Under the pieces are notes generated by a model. The model had not been told where the DNA came from and searched no databases. It was given only the letters and a program-made list of their open reading frames with translations. Of a DNA stretch of 60,163 nucleotides, positions 10,499 through 18,953 are shown piece after piece. The stretch is from Desulfosporosinus sp. HMP52. GTDB lineage: Bacteria; Bacillota; Desulfitobacteriia; Desulfitobacteriales; Desulfitobacteriaceae. The stretch covers positions 1 to 60,163 of the forward strand of contig NZ_JMGA01000059.1 of NCBI RefSeq assembly GCF_000765145.1. Direction: 5' to 3'. Each line of letters opens with the position of its first letter. The first letter of the stretch is position 1. A program made the translations under genes and the position numbers.

Positions 10499-11869
10499 AT
10501 GAGCGGTCCCAAAATATCCGTATATGAGATGTCCGCAAGGCAACGGCAGAACCTTCGTTTTCAGTTAAACTGCTTACAGCAAAGCATCGTTTGCTGCGAG
10601 GAGATAAAGAAATCAATCGGTTATTTAAATGGTATTAACGGGCAGATCCAGTCATTGCTCTCGACTTTTGATCTTGTAAACCGGCGCACCAAAGATTGTT
10701 CCAGTGAAATCATTATATTGACAGATTTGCAGAGTGCTGTCCCGCAGGACTGTTTGTCTTTTATGGATCAACTATCGTCGTGTGCACCCATTCTTCAAGT
10801 AGATATGATTACACTTACAGATGCTGAATTGGAGAAAAAGAAGGGAGTCCTTGCCAAGTTGCGGGCATTGCAGAACAACGTAGCTTCGCGACAAAAAGAA
10901 ATTGAAGAAGTCCTAAGACCAATTGAGCTAAAAGCAAAGCAAGGGGTTAGTGAGGTTGAAAATGCCATCGCCGAAGATATTTCGAGCGTGCAGTCATTTT
11001 TTATTTCGCCTTCTGAGTCGGATGAGGATAGATTTAAGTCCGACATCAAGCAGCTTAATGAGCAATTGCGTGTTTTATCTTTAGGCAGTGATTGTCCTGC
11101 TGACTTAAAGGGTGAAGTCTTTTCCGCCAATTCAGCGTTATCGAGGATTACCTCGAAGGAGCAATTTGAAACTTTTCGTTCAGTTACCGTAAAACCGTTG
11201 CTTCAAAGAATTGAAAACGCTCGTTTACGTGTTCAGGAGCAGAAAAGTGAATTTGAAACGCTTCAATCGCGCTACGTCGCCCTTTGTTCTGTTGCCGGGG
11301 TTCAACCTGAAGCGTTCGCAGTAGAAGTAATTGACGTTATGTCGATAATTAGAAATAAAATCGCTACCCTTGAGAAACAGGTCATCATGCAAACGGAACA
11401 GGAATACATTAGCGATCGTGTTAATGAAGTTATGTCTGAAATGGGCTATGACGTTATTGGCAATCGTTCTGTCACAAAGCGGAGTGGTAAAAGGTTCAAA
11501 AATCAACTTTATTCGTATGGAGAAGGAACGGCAATCAACGTCACATATGATTCTGATGGACAGATTGCGATGGAACTTGGTGGCATTGACAGAGCAGACC
11601 GAATTCCCACGTCTGAAGAAACAGATGTTTTGCGTGAAGACATGGGATCATTTTGTTCTGACTTCAAGGATTTTGAAGAACGACTTAAGGCTAAAGGTGT
11701 CGTAATAAAATCAAGAGTTTCTCTGGCACCGCCTACTGCTGAATATGCTACAATCATTAATGTTTCCGATTATAACATCACTGCGACGGCTCCAGTTGGA
11801 GAAATAACAGTCAAAGGGACCCGCTCTAAGTCGGCGGGAAAGCGCACATTGCGAAGGGAGGATAACTGA
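10499..11869 (+). CDS. coiled-coil protein of unknown function
   Basis: A 456-residue protein starting MSGPKISVYEMS. Residues about 10-300 are strongly helical and heptad-like with frequent Gln, Glu, Leu and Lys, as expected of long coiled coils. The last 150 residues look globular, with a stretch around MSEMGYDVIGNRS followed by beta-like segments. There is no signal peptide, membrane segment or enzyme motif. The gene has a good ribosome-binding site (AGAGGTGAT) and its stop overlaps the next start by one base. Its place between kinase and FHA genes suggests a scaffold or sensor, possibly the phosphorylated partner. No family is recognised. Confidence 0.75.
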   Translation: MSGPKISVYEMSARQRQNLRFQLNCLQQSIVCCEEIKKSIGYLNGINGQIQSLLSTFDLVNRRTKDCSSEIIILTDLQSAVPQDCLSFMDQLSSCAPILQVDMITLTDAELEKKKGVLAKLRALQNNVASRQKEIEEVLRPIELKAKQGVSEVENAIAEDISSVQSFFISPSESDEDRFKSDIKQLNEQLRVLSLGSDCPADLKGEVFSANSALSRITSKEQFETFRSVTVKPLLQRIENARLRVQEQKSEFETLQSRYVALCSVAGVQPEAFAVEVIDVMSIIRNKIATLEKQVIMQTEQEYISDRVNEVMSEMGYDVIGNRSVTKRSGKRFKNQLYSYGEGTAINVTYDSDGQIAMELGGIDRADRIPTSEETDVLREDMGSFCSDFKDFEERLKAKGVVIKSRVSLAPPTAEYATIINVSDYNITATAPVGEITVKGTRSKSAGKRTLRREDN

Positions 11870-12495
11870 TGACACTGAACAAATTTAAGGTCTGCCCTGC
11901 TTGCGGGGAGTATAATACTCCGTCATTGTTAGAGTGCAAGAAATGTGAAACCGACCTTACTGGCATAAAGGTGGTTGATGAGGAAATTCTTGCCACTGCG
12001 AATGCGTCCGCCAGTGAAGCGACTGCGTCAAGCAATAGCCGTAGTCTTGTAAAAACATGTGACTGCGGAACTGCTAATCCCCCTCAAGCGAGGAAGTGCT
12101 CGTCGTGTGGCGAGGATATTTCTGATGTTCGAGCGACAGAATCACAGTCTTCACCTGGAGTAACGCAGAAAGTGGTGCTTCGTTCTATTGACGCCTGCTT
12201 CACTTTCTCGCTTGACAAGCCTGTTACCGTCATAGGTCGTGAAGCCGAAATGCAACAATACCTTGAAGCAAAGACTTATGTTAGCCGCAAGCATGCCAAG
12301 ATCACACTCGCTAACGGAGAAATTTATATTGAAAATATGAGTACTACGAACCATACTTTTGTGAACAATACGCTTATTCCCACAGATGCCCCGAAATTGC
12401 TCAAGAACGGAGACGAAATTGGACTCGGTGGGAAATTGATTAATGGTGAAAGGCAGAGCCAAGCAGCCTATCTTGTGATTGAGTTGGCAACATGA
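11869..12495 (+). CDS. double zinc-ribbon / FHA-domain protein
   Basis: A 208-residue protein. Two zinc ribbons occupy the N-terminal 80 residues (CPACGEYN with CKKC, then CDCGTANP with CSSCG), joined by a Ser/Ala-rich linker. Residues about 100-205 form an FHA domain, with the signature GR, SRKHAKI and the Asn-rich NMSTTNHTFVNN loop that binds phosphothreonine. FHA domains read phosphorylated threonine, so the likely partner is a protein phosphorylated by the kinase two genes upstream. The gene overlaps its neighbours on both sides (TGATG and ATGA), which argues for stoichiometric production with them. Confidence 0.9.
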   Translation: MTLNKFKVCPACGEYNTPSLLECKKCETDLTGIKVVDEEILATANASASEATASSNSRSLVKTCDCGTANPPQARKCSSCGEDISDVRATESQSSPGVTQKVVLRSIDACFTFSLDKPVTVIGREAEMQQYLEAKTYVSRKHAKITLANGEIYIENMSTTNHTFVNNTLIPTDAPKLLKNGDEIGLGGKLINGERQSQAAYLVIELAT

Positions 12496-13103
12496 ATATA
12501 GCAAGAATCCTGTATCCTGTTAAGGTTTTGGGACCGGGAAACCGAATCGGAATTTGGGTTTGCGGATGTCCTCGGAGATGTCGGGGATGCAGCAACCCTG
12601 AATTATGGGAGCAGCGTCCCAAATACGAGATTACTGTCCAGGAGTTGAAAGATGTCATAGGCAGTATTGTCTCTACACATAAGGTTGACGGATTCACCAT
12701 ATCCGGAGGGGAGCCGATGGCGCAATCTCAGGCACTTGCTGAACTAATAAAGTACCTAAAGACAGTTAGCGCGGACATACTTGTTTACACAGGATACAGA
12801 TATGAGGCACTATATAAGCAGAAGTCTGATTACATTGATGATATTTTGAGTTCTGTTGCTGTGCTTATAGACGGACAGTATATTGAGGAGTTGAATACCA
12901 ACATCGTTCTCCGAGGTTCTGAAAATCAGAACATCGTTATTCTGAATAGTGAGTACAAGGCTAATTATGAAAACTATTTGGAGACAGTGCACAATCAGAT
13001 TCAGAACTTCACAACCGCAGATGGCGTAGTCTCTGTTGGCATACATCACCGAGGTTTTTCAAAGGCATTATTAACACGGATAATGGATTCAGGGGAGGTT
13101 TGA
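12492..13103 (+). CDS. radical-SAM protein related to NrdG-type activases
   Basis: A 203-residue protein with the CX3CX2C iron-sulfur motif (CPRRCRGC, about residues 29-36) and the SAM-binding FTISGGEP motif at about 70. This is the short radical-SAM layout of anaerobic ribonucleotide reductase activases and relatives. No nrdD or other glycyl-radical enzyme lies in the window, so the usual partner is missing. In this operon it more likely modifies a protein or makes a small molecule; the 132-residue protein encoded immediately downstream is one possible target. The start overlaps the FHA stop by four bases. Confidence 0.85.
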   Translation: MNIARILYPVKVLGPGNRIGIWVCGCPRRCRGCSNPELWEQRPKYEITVQELKDVIGSIVSTHKVDGFTISGGEPMAQSQALAELIKYLKTVSADILVYTGYRYEALYKQKSDYIDDILSSVAVLIDGQYIEELNTNIVLRGSENQNIVILNSEYKANYENYLETVHNQIQNFTTADGVVSVGIHHRGFSKALLTRIMDSGEV

Positions 13104-13106
13104 AAA

Positions 13107-13505
13107 ATGGTGGGGACTTATTCTGAAAAACTAAAAACAGGTGGAGAACTGATTGTTTCAGCAATAAGCTGGAATATCCGCTACTACTTTTCGGGGCTAG
13201 ACCGACGTTATAATGGCACGTTTGTAACTCTTGAAGGCAAGGAAATCAATAAATACATCGATGCATGGGCAGACAATTTTGAAAAATACCTGAAGTTGAA
13301 AGAAACAGTTCCGTCCGGAGGGGAATTTCAAACGGCTGGGAGCATGAACATGACAATTCGAATTGGCTTTGCCGAAGGAGTCTGCTTGCGTAGCTATCAT
13401 ATGCCTATTCATACTCGGGGGAAAATAGTCGAAGTAATATCTGATTACGAATATGCACGTGACAGAGCAATGAAGATGATGGAAATGCTCTCAGGGCTTA
13501 AATAG
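13107..13505 (+). CDS. small conserved-looking protein of unknown function
   Basis: A 132-residue soluble protein with no recognised domain. It is rich in aromatic residues in its N-terminal half (WNIRYYFSGLDRRYNGTF) and ends in a helical, Met-rich segment (RAMKMMEMLSGLK). It has a clear ribosome-binding site (GGGGAGG) three bases after the radical-SAM gene and lies directly before the AAA+ gene. From its position it may be an adaptor for the AAA+ protein or a substrate of the radical-SAM enzyme; neither is shown by the sequence. Confidence 0.7.
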   Translation: MVGTYSEKLKTGGELIVSAISWNIRYYFSGLDRRYNGTFVTLEGKEINKYIDAWADNFEKYLKLKETVPSGGEFQTAGSMNMTIRIGFAEGVCLRSYHMPIHTRGKIVEVISDYEYARDRAMKMMEMLSGLK

Positions 13506-13517
13506 GAGGAAAGGACA

Positions 13518-15395
13518 ATGGCTGATTACATTCCGAAATGGCACCGTGAACTTGGCATATTCAGCAAAATAAAACCGCTGATTATTGTCGAAGGGAACGT
13601 TCTTGATGTTTACCAATATCCTGTTGAAGGCGGGATTTCCAAGGGGAGTATTCTTCGCTTGCCTGAATACCTCCATTACTACTTCAAGGATATGGGCTAT
13701 CAGACCGTCGTTTTTTTTGACAGTCTACAAGGTTTCAGCAATTCTTGCGAGGATGGCAACATTGAAACTTTCGCCAATCTCACAGACACTAAACTCGACG
13801 GGAAGTATGTCCGTGCAGAGTTTGGTGGCAAGAATAATTCTGCTGCGTCAATCGTCCGCAAAGCGGTAAGTCAAAATACAAGTGCAATGGCAATTATAAT
13901 GACGCTTGCCTCACGTTACATTACATCGCCAGACAATTTGGCTCAAGCCGAGTTGGATAGTTTTACCAACCTTTTACTCGCTTCTCTTGAGAGTAAAGAT
14001 GTTCGTATAGATAGCGGTGTTTTAAAGAACATCGTTGTTATGATAGTCAATAAACTCAACGATATCCCCGTTTGGTTTTATCATGACAATCCCAATGTAA
14101 AAACGATTTTGTTGGGGGTTCCGTCTCGTGAAGAGCGCGAAGTGCTTGTAAAAGGAGAGAATTTCCCCAGCTTTTTCGCTTCAGATGTCTACGAGTCTGA
14201 CACCGGCTACTACAATGAACATCCCGATGAACTTGATAAAGTGCAAGACAAATTCGTCGGGTTAACCGAAGGTTTCTGTTTCACTGAAATAAACGGTTTG
14301 CGTCGGCTTTGTAAGAACGAACGAATCAGCATACGGCAGATGCCTTCGGTCATTGACCTTTATAAATACGGTATTAGTGAGAACCCGTGGGACAAACTCG
14401 ATGAAAACGCACTTGCATCAGCATATAACGATTTCAAAAAGAGAATCAAGGGTCAAGACTATGCAATAGTAAAAACTCTTGATGTGGTCAAGCGCGCTGT
14501 TACAGGTATGTCTGGGCTACAGCATTCATCCCACACCAAGCCAAAAGGAATATTGTTTTTTGCCGGTCCCACGGGTACTGGTAAAACTGAAACTGCAAAA
14601 ACGCTCGCAGAGAAGTTGTTCGGTGATGAAAGTTGTTGCATTCGTTTTGATATGAGCGAATATGGGCAAAGCCACAGTGACCAAAAACTACTTGGAGCAC
14701 CTCCGGGATATGTGGGATATGAAGCAGGCGGTCAATTGACGAATGCCGTGAAGGAGAAGCCCTTCTCAATTCTTTTGTTCGATGAAATTGAAAAGGCACA
14801 TCCGTCTATCTTTGACAAGTTTCTTCAAATACTTGAAGACGGCCGTATGACTGATGGTCAGGGAAACACGGTGTATTTTTCTGAGTGCATTATCATCTTC
14901 ACGAGCAATCTTGGCATTTTTACCCGCAACGATATGGGCATCCGAGAGGCCAATGTTACTGAGAAAATGGAGTACAGTGAAGTACAGAATAAAGTGCGCC
15001 AGGCGATTGAGAACTATTTTAAATTGGAACTTGGACGTCCTGAAATCCTTAATCGAATCGGAGAAAACATTGTGGTGTTTGACTTTATTAGACCAGAGGT
15101 AGCTGAGACGATTCTTGATGCACAGATAAAGAAGATAGTAAGTAACCTCTCAAGCGAAAAACGGATTGAATTGGTTGTAGTTTCAGAGGCACGTGCCACG
15201 CTCCTTGAAAAGTCGTTAGGCAATCTCTCCAACGGTGCGAGGGGCATAGGCAATATCGTGGAAAGTTTGCTTATCAACCCACTGTCTCGCTATTTGTTTG
15301 ATAACGCTATAAAAAGTGATGAGCGGATAACTATTAACGCAATCGACGCGAAAAATATGCCTTTTTCGCTCGACTGTAGGCGGGGTAGTTTATGA
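13518..15395 (+). CDS. ClpB/ClpA D2-like AAA+ ATPase
   Basis: A 625-residue protein. The C-terminal half is a ClpB/ClpA second-ring type AAA+ module: Walker A GPTGTGKTE (about 350), pore-loop-like GYVGYE, Walker B LLFDEIEKAHP (about 420), sensor FTSNLG, arginine-finger region GRPEILNR (about 505) and a Clp small domain to the end. The N-terminal 300 residues (IIVEGNVLDVY near the start) resemble a P-loop fold without a Walker A motif, probably an inactive first ring or substrate-binding domain. No ClpP-binding loop is obvious and no protease gene is present. It may remodel complexes, for instance the helicase or coiled-coil protein. Ribosome-binding site AGGAGGAAA; the stop overlaps the next start. 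Confidence 0.9.
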   Translation: MADYIPKWHRELGIFSKIKPLIIVEGNVLDVYQYPVEGGISKGSILRLPEYLHYYFKDMGYQTVVFFDSLQGFSNSCEDGNIETFANLTDTKLDGKYVRAEFGGKNNSAASIVRKAVSQNTSAMAIIMTLASRYITSPDNLAQAELDSFTNLLLASLESKDVRIDSGVLKNIVVMIVNKLNDIPVWFYHDNPNVKTILLGVPSREEREVLVKGENFPSFFASDVYESDTGYYNEHPDELDKVQDKFVGLTEGFCFTEINGLRRLCKNERISIRQMPSVIDLYKYGISENPWDKLDENALASAYNDFKKRIKGQDYAIVKTLDVVKRAVTGMSGLQHSSHTKPKGILFFAGPTGTGKTETAKTLAEKLFGDESCCIRFDMSEYGQSHSDQKLLGAPPGYVGYEAGGQLTNAVKEKPFSILLFDEIEKAHPSIFDKFLQILEDGRMTDGQGNTVYFSECIIIFTSNLGIFTRNDMGIREANVTEKMEYSEVQNKVRQAIENYFKLELGRPEILNRIGENIVVFDFIRPEVAETILDAQIKKIVSNLSSEKRIELVVVSEARATLLEKSLGNLSNGARGIGNIVESLLINPLSRYLFDNAIKSDERITINAIDAKNMPFSLDCRRGSL

Positions 15396-16120
15396 TTGCT
15401 TTTGTTGTAGTACAACGCGGAGTTGGGAAAGAGCAGTGTGAGGATACTGTTCTCGTGGGGGATATGCCCATCTGCGATGATAGTGCCAAACTTTCAGTAT
15501 CGACAACCAACACTATTTGTGTTGCTGATGGTGTCGGTGGAAATGCCGGAGGTCATTTTGCCTCAACTTTTGTCGCTGAACAAATTAAGGGATTATCTGA
15601 CGCTGAACCTGACAAAATGAAACTGCGACAATTATTGAATGACCTCAATAACGACCTAATTGTTGAAGGCAATGCAAAAGGTTTTCCGACAGCCGCAACC
15701 ACGCTAACTGGAATCGTTTTTACTGGAAATAAAGAACTCCTTGTTCATATCGGAAATACACGAGCGTATGCGCTACAAGGAAAGTACCTCAAACAATTGA
15801 CTGAAGACCATACGGTATATAATTGTTTGTTGAAAATGGGAAGAATTGATGATGCTTCACAAAGCAGGAAAAACGAGATAACAAACTGCTTCGGCGGGGG
15901 TAATGCATCTCTGTTTGAGAATATTATAATTTCGGATATGCAAGAATTTAGCACGCTGTTGCTGACTTCGGATGGGGTGCATGATTACATTGGAATAGAC
16001 GAGTTGGAATGCTTGATGACATCCAATATATTAAGTATTAAGACCTGTAACAATATTGTTCAAGCAGCTATCGACGCAGGCTCAAAAGACGATATTTCAG
16101 TTGTCATAGTTCAGAAATAG
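15392..16120 (+). CDS. PP2C-type protein phosphatase
   Basis: A 242-residue PPM/PP2C phosphatase of about the usual bacterial length. The metal-binding motifs are visible: VADGVGGNAGG near residue 46, HIGNTRAY near 118, LLTSDGVHD near 190 and the terminal SKDDISVVIV. No membrane segment or extra domain is present, so it should be cytosolic. It starts inside the stop codon of the AAA+ gene (ATGA overlap). It is the expected eraser for phosphothreonine marks made by the operon's kinase and read by its FHA protein. Confidence 0.92.
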   Translation: MIAFVVVQRGVGKEQCEDTVLVGDMPICDDSAKLSVSTTNTICVADGVGGNAGGHFASTFVAEQIKGLSDAEPDKMKLRQLLNDLNNDLIVEGNAKGFPTAATTLTGIVFTGNKELLVHIGNTRAYALQGKYLKQLTEDHTVYNCLLKMGRIDDASQSRKNEITNCFGGGNASLFENIIISDMQEFSTLLLTSDGVHDYIGIDELECLMTSNILSIKTCNNIVQAAIDAGSKDDISVVIVQK

Positions 16121-16137
16121 GAGGATTCTTATGGGGA

Positions 16138-17157
16138 ATGAGAAAGAGCATTAATCTTGGCGGCGGTTTCAAGATTAACCTTAGCAAGTCTGGAATCGGC
16201 TACAGTTGGGGTGTACCTGGTTACCGAATAACAAGAACCGCGAAAGGCACAACTCGTAGTACATATTCCATTCCCGGCACAGGGTTGTCTTATGTTGACG
16301 AATCGGGGAGAAACAGGAACAGAACTCCGAGTTCGAGAAACAATGCTCGAAATAACATCCAACCTATACAACAGCAAGAACAGATGTGCAATATCGAGAG
16401 TGCCGAAATTGAGTCATTCAAAGCTGCTGAAATCAGAAATATTACATCTGCCATTGAAAAAACGATTCGGCTTAATAAGTGGAGTACGGTCTTAATAGTT
16501 TGTGCTATCCTTATCCCTACATACCCAGTGTTGACTCTCTTGCCTATTATCGGAATTATTCTCAAAATTGTCGCCCACAAGTCAGGGACAGTGCAATTGG
16601 AATACACACTCGATGATGATAAGAAAGACGAATATAATCGCCGAATTGGAGCATGGAAAATCCTTGCTGAGGGAGATAAGGAGTGGCAAGTTATACAAGA
16701 GGCTCACGTCTCCAATCAAAAAGTGAATGCCGGTGCGGACAGAAACGTCAAGCGAGTGGTATGCAAAATTGAAGAGACTACTCCATTTTACATTAACACG
16801 AATGTTGATACCATTCAGATCAAGCTTTATAAGGAAATCCTTATTTTCCTGCCTGATAAAGTGTTTATCATCAGGAAAGGCAAGGTCGGTCTTGTTAACT
16901 ATGAGGATGTTAGCATTCTTGTATCGCAGACAAGATTTATTGAGAGCGATCCATTACCAAAGGATTCGGTTGTGGTTGGCTCAACGTGGCAATATGTGAA
17001 CAAGAACGGAACACCTGATAGGCGATACGGCAACAACCGCCAACTCCCTATTTGCCAATATGGTGTTGTGTACCTCACTTCAGGAACAGGGCTAAATATT
17101 GAAATGCAGTTTTCCAATGTAAATAAAACGCAAGACTTTGAGGAATTAATTAGATAA
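16138..17157 (+). CDS. DUF4236 membrane protein, last gene of the island operon
   Basis: A 339-residue protein. Residues 1-55 match the DUF4236 pattern (KINLSKSGIGYSWGVPGYR, then SIPGTGLSYV). A hydrophobic stretch at about 120-150 (LLPIIGIILKIV) probably makes one or two membrane spans. The C-terminal 170 residues look beta-rich and globular. The family's function is unknown; a membrane protein ending a putative defence operon is a candidate effector. The start is uncertain: the AGGAGG at 16119-16124 is best spaced for ATG 16131, but that frame stops after seven codons, while the in-frame ATG at 16138 is 14 bases from it. Relatives usually begin with a few residues before RKS, so a small indel near the start is possible. 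Confidence 0.8.
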   Translation: MRKSINLGGGFKINLSKSGIGYSWGVPGYRITRTAKGTTRSTYSIPGTGLSYVDESGRNRNRTPSSRNNARNNIQPIQQQEQMCNIESAEIESFKAAEIRNITSAIEKTIRLNKWSTVLIVCAILIPTYPVLTLLPIIGIILKIVAHKSGTVQLEYTLDDDKKDEYNRRIGAWKILAEGDKEWQVIQEAHVSNQKVNAGADRNVKRVVCKIEETTPFYINTNVDTIQIKLYKEILIFLPDKVFIIRKGKVGLVNYEDVSILVSQTRFIESDPLPKDSVVVGSTWQYVNKNGTPDRRYGNNRQLPICQYGVVYLTSGTGLNIEMQFSNVNKTQDFEELIR

Positions 17158-17160
17158 GTG

Positions 17161-17330
17161 GGGGGACAACAATACTGACTTTAACCAGATTCTCATTGCG
17201 GAAGCTAGTGAATACGATTTTAAGTCCCTGTTGAGTCAAACAAACCACGCAGTTGACTGAAGACCGACCTTCAGAACTTTCGCCATTATGAGGAGTAATT
17301 AAATTATTTTATAAAATGAATTGGGGAAGA
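17161..17330 (+). pseudogene. decayed AlbA_2/Schlafen-like domain fragment
   Basis: Just after the operon one frame reads NQILIAEASEYDFKSLLSQ before a stop, and another frame continues NKPRS-stop-LKT, then the first frame gives TFRTFA. Put together, these resemble the start of AlbA_2 (Schlafen-like) DNA-binding domains, whose pattern is E-x-x-EYDFK, then KPRSWLKTVSAFAN; the Trp codon TGG would here be TGA. I read it as a frameshifted and stopped remnant of a gene whose body has been lost. Recognition is from memory of the family and the stretch is short. Confidence 0.4.
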
Positions 17331-18148
17331 GGGGAAACTAGGTAGATACTGGAATTGAAGCATAAAAGCATAAGCATCTTAAGTGTATTTGGAATAATGA
17401 TAACTACGATACGAGTAATAAAATCCAACCAATGGGGGAAGAAGTACGATGTCATTCAATTCAAGAATATATCCTAGTGTATGGTATTAGTAAAAGGTTA
17501 CGAAATTTAACTCTTCACTAAATAGATATTTAACGCATAGTTGATGGTGCAAGTGTCCAAGATTATTGTAATAGGTAATTGCTAATAACCCTGGATAATC
17601 CAATTTGTTTAGTCATCATCACAATTTTAATTTATATATAGTTCTGAATCATATTATTGATACATATTTAACGCTTTGTATAAGCTCCTGTAGCCACAGT
17701 TTTCTAGGATTTGAGTATTTCTCTAGGCATCTATTTCTAAAGCCTTACAGAGGTCCCTAGAGGCTAGTTTTTCAGTCACATATATCGCGGACTCTGACAA
17801 AAGGTCAAATGGATAAGGATATGAGTATATATAAATGCCCAATGTGAATACCATAATTTAAAAAATCACAGATAGCCTGAAAATCACTGATACGGATAAA
17901 TTGCGCTTGTAAATCCGTATTGAGCGTTTCAGGCTGTTATTAGTATTACCCCCTGCGATAATTCACACTCTACTTTACATAATATCTATTATAGGACCCA
18001 AGATAAATTTCTCGATCCATAAATCAATTGGCTTATGACGAGCGACGACATCAAAACAAATTCTTAAAACGAAAATCCTGCAATAACTCTTCACAATTCT
18101 TTTGTCATAAGACCTTTTAAACCATTCTAGCCTCATTAACCGATCGCC
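17331..18148. other. gene-free AT-rich spacer closing the island
   Basis: About 800 bases without a gene on either strand. A few start codons with purine-rich leaders occur but open only very short frames. The one clear structure is the compound hairpin at 17874-17935. Together with the decayed left flank this suggests that the operon sits in a site where foreign genes come and go. Confidence 0.6.
17874..17935. terminator. two-tier hairpin between convergent genes
   Basis: Two nested inverted repeats: AGCCTGAAA (17874-17882) pairs with TTTCAGGCT (17927-17935), and inside them ATACGGAT (17890-17897) pairs with ATCCGTAT (17913-17920). It lies between the plus-strand island and the minus-strand lipoprotein gene, where a bidirectional terminator is expected. 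There is no strong T-run on either side, so termination is inferred from position and symmetry. Confidence 0.45.
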
Positions 18149-18796
18149 TTACTGTACTACATCCACAAAAGAAGTTTCATCAAATACGCTTCCATATCTC
18201 CGCAAATCATTCAAATCGCTCTGTAGTATACCATTATTGTCATAAAGCTCAATAACTTCAACATCAGCTAAAGATTGTGAAGTAATAATATAGCCTTTTT
18301 CAACTTTATCATCGGAATAAACCTCACCATTTTTAAATCTCACCAAGATGTTTTGTATATCAACTGGTTTCTTTTTGTCAGGTTCAATCAACCAAGTTGA
18401 ATCGTTGAAGTTCCCAAATAAGATTTTGCAACCATCATATTCAATAACATTGACGGTAAAACACATGCTTAGTGGCGTCTGTCCTTGTGCTTTCTTAATA
18501 ATTTTCTTGTTTTCATCCAGGAAAAACAAATTCGTATATGATTGCCCCTGTCCATCGTTTTTTTCGGTTAATACTAAAGTACCATCCATAAAAACCTTTT
18601 GGGCAAAAATATGAGTCTTACCTTTATTAGATGGTTCGTAATTTTTATAATACGACTCCACGATCTGTCCGAGACTACTCCGGTTATTAACTGTGTCACC
18701 CTTTGATTCAATCTGTTGCCCCACTCCGGTATTTGAGCAACCAGACACCATCATTGCAAGGACAAGCGTTACAAAAAGGAATCCTATTTTTTTCAA
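18149..18796 (-). CDS. lipoprotein of unknown function
   Basis: A 215-residue protein with a lipoprotein signal: MKKIG, a hydrophobic core and the lipobox VSGC with Cys at residue 20. The mature part is soluble, with beta-like segments and no domain I recognise. The start is a TTG at 18796 after a strong GGAGGTG. It is expected to sit on the outer face of the membrane. The next gene upstream also encodes an exported-looking protein but is separated by about 150 bases, so co-transcription is uncertain. Confidence 0.75.
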   Translation of the reverse strand: MKKIGFLFVTLVLAMMVSGCSNTGVGQQIESKGDTVNNRSSLGQIVESYYKNYEPSNKGKTHIFAQKVFMDGTLVLTEKNDGQGQSYTNLFFLDENKKIIKKAQGQTPLSMCFTVNVIEYDGCKILFGNFNDSTWLIEPDKKKPVDIQNILVRFKNGEVYSDDKVEKGYIITSQSLADVEVIELYDNNGILQSDLNDLRRYGSVFDETSFVDVVQ

Positions 18797-18953
18797 ACGC
18801 TCACCTCCAATTATATTCAGGCGAATATCCTGCTGATTATTTACAAATCTAAGTCATTTATTCAATTTCTTGGTCATACCTCTTTCTCACTTGGAAATAC
18901 CATATTATCGAAATTATATTATCCTAATTCTTTCGAAGGCAATTCTATCAACT

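Noticed and set aside
1590-17157. Naming the island as a T6SS-type PpkA/PppA/Fha cluster or a TerY-P system
   Set aside because: The kinase/phosphatase/FHA trio is similar in logic, but there are no T6SS structural genes and no vWA TerY protein.
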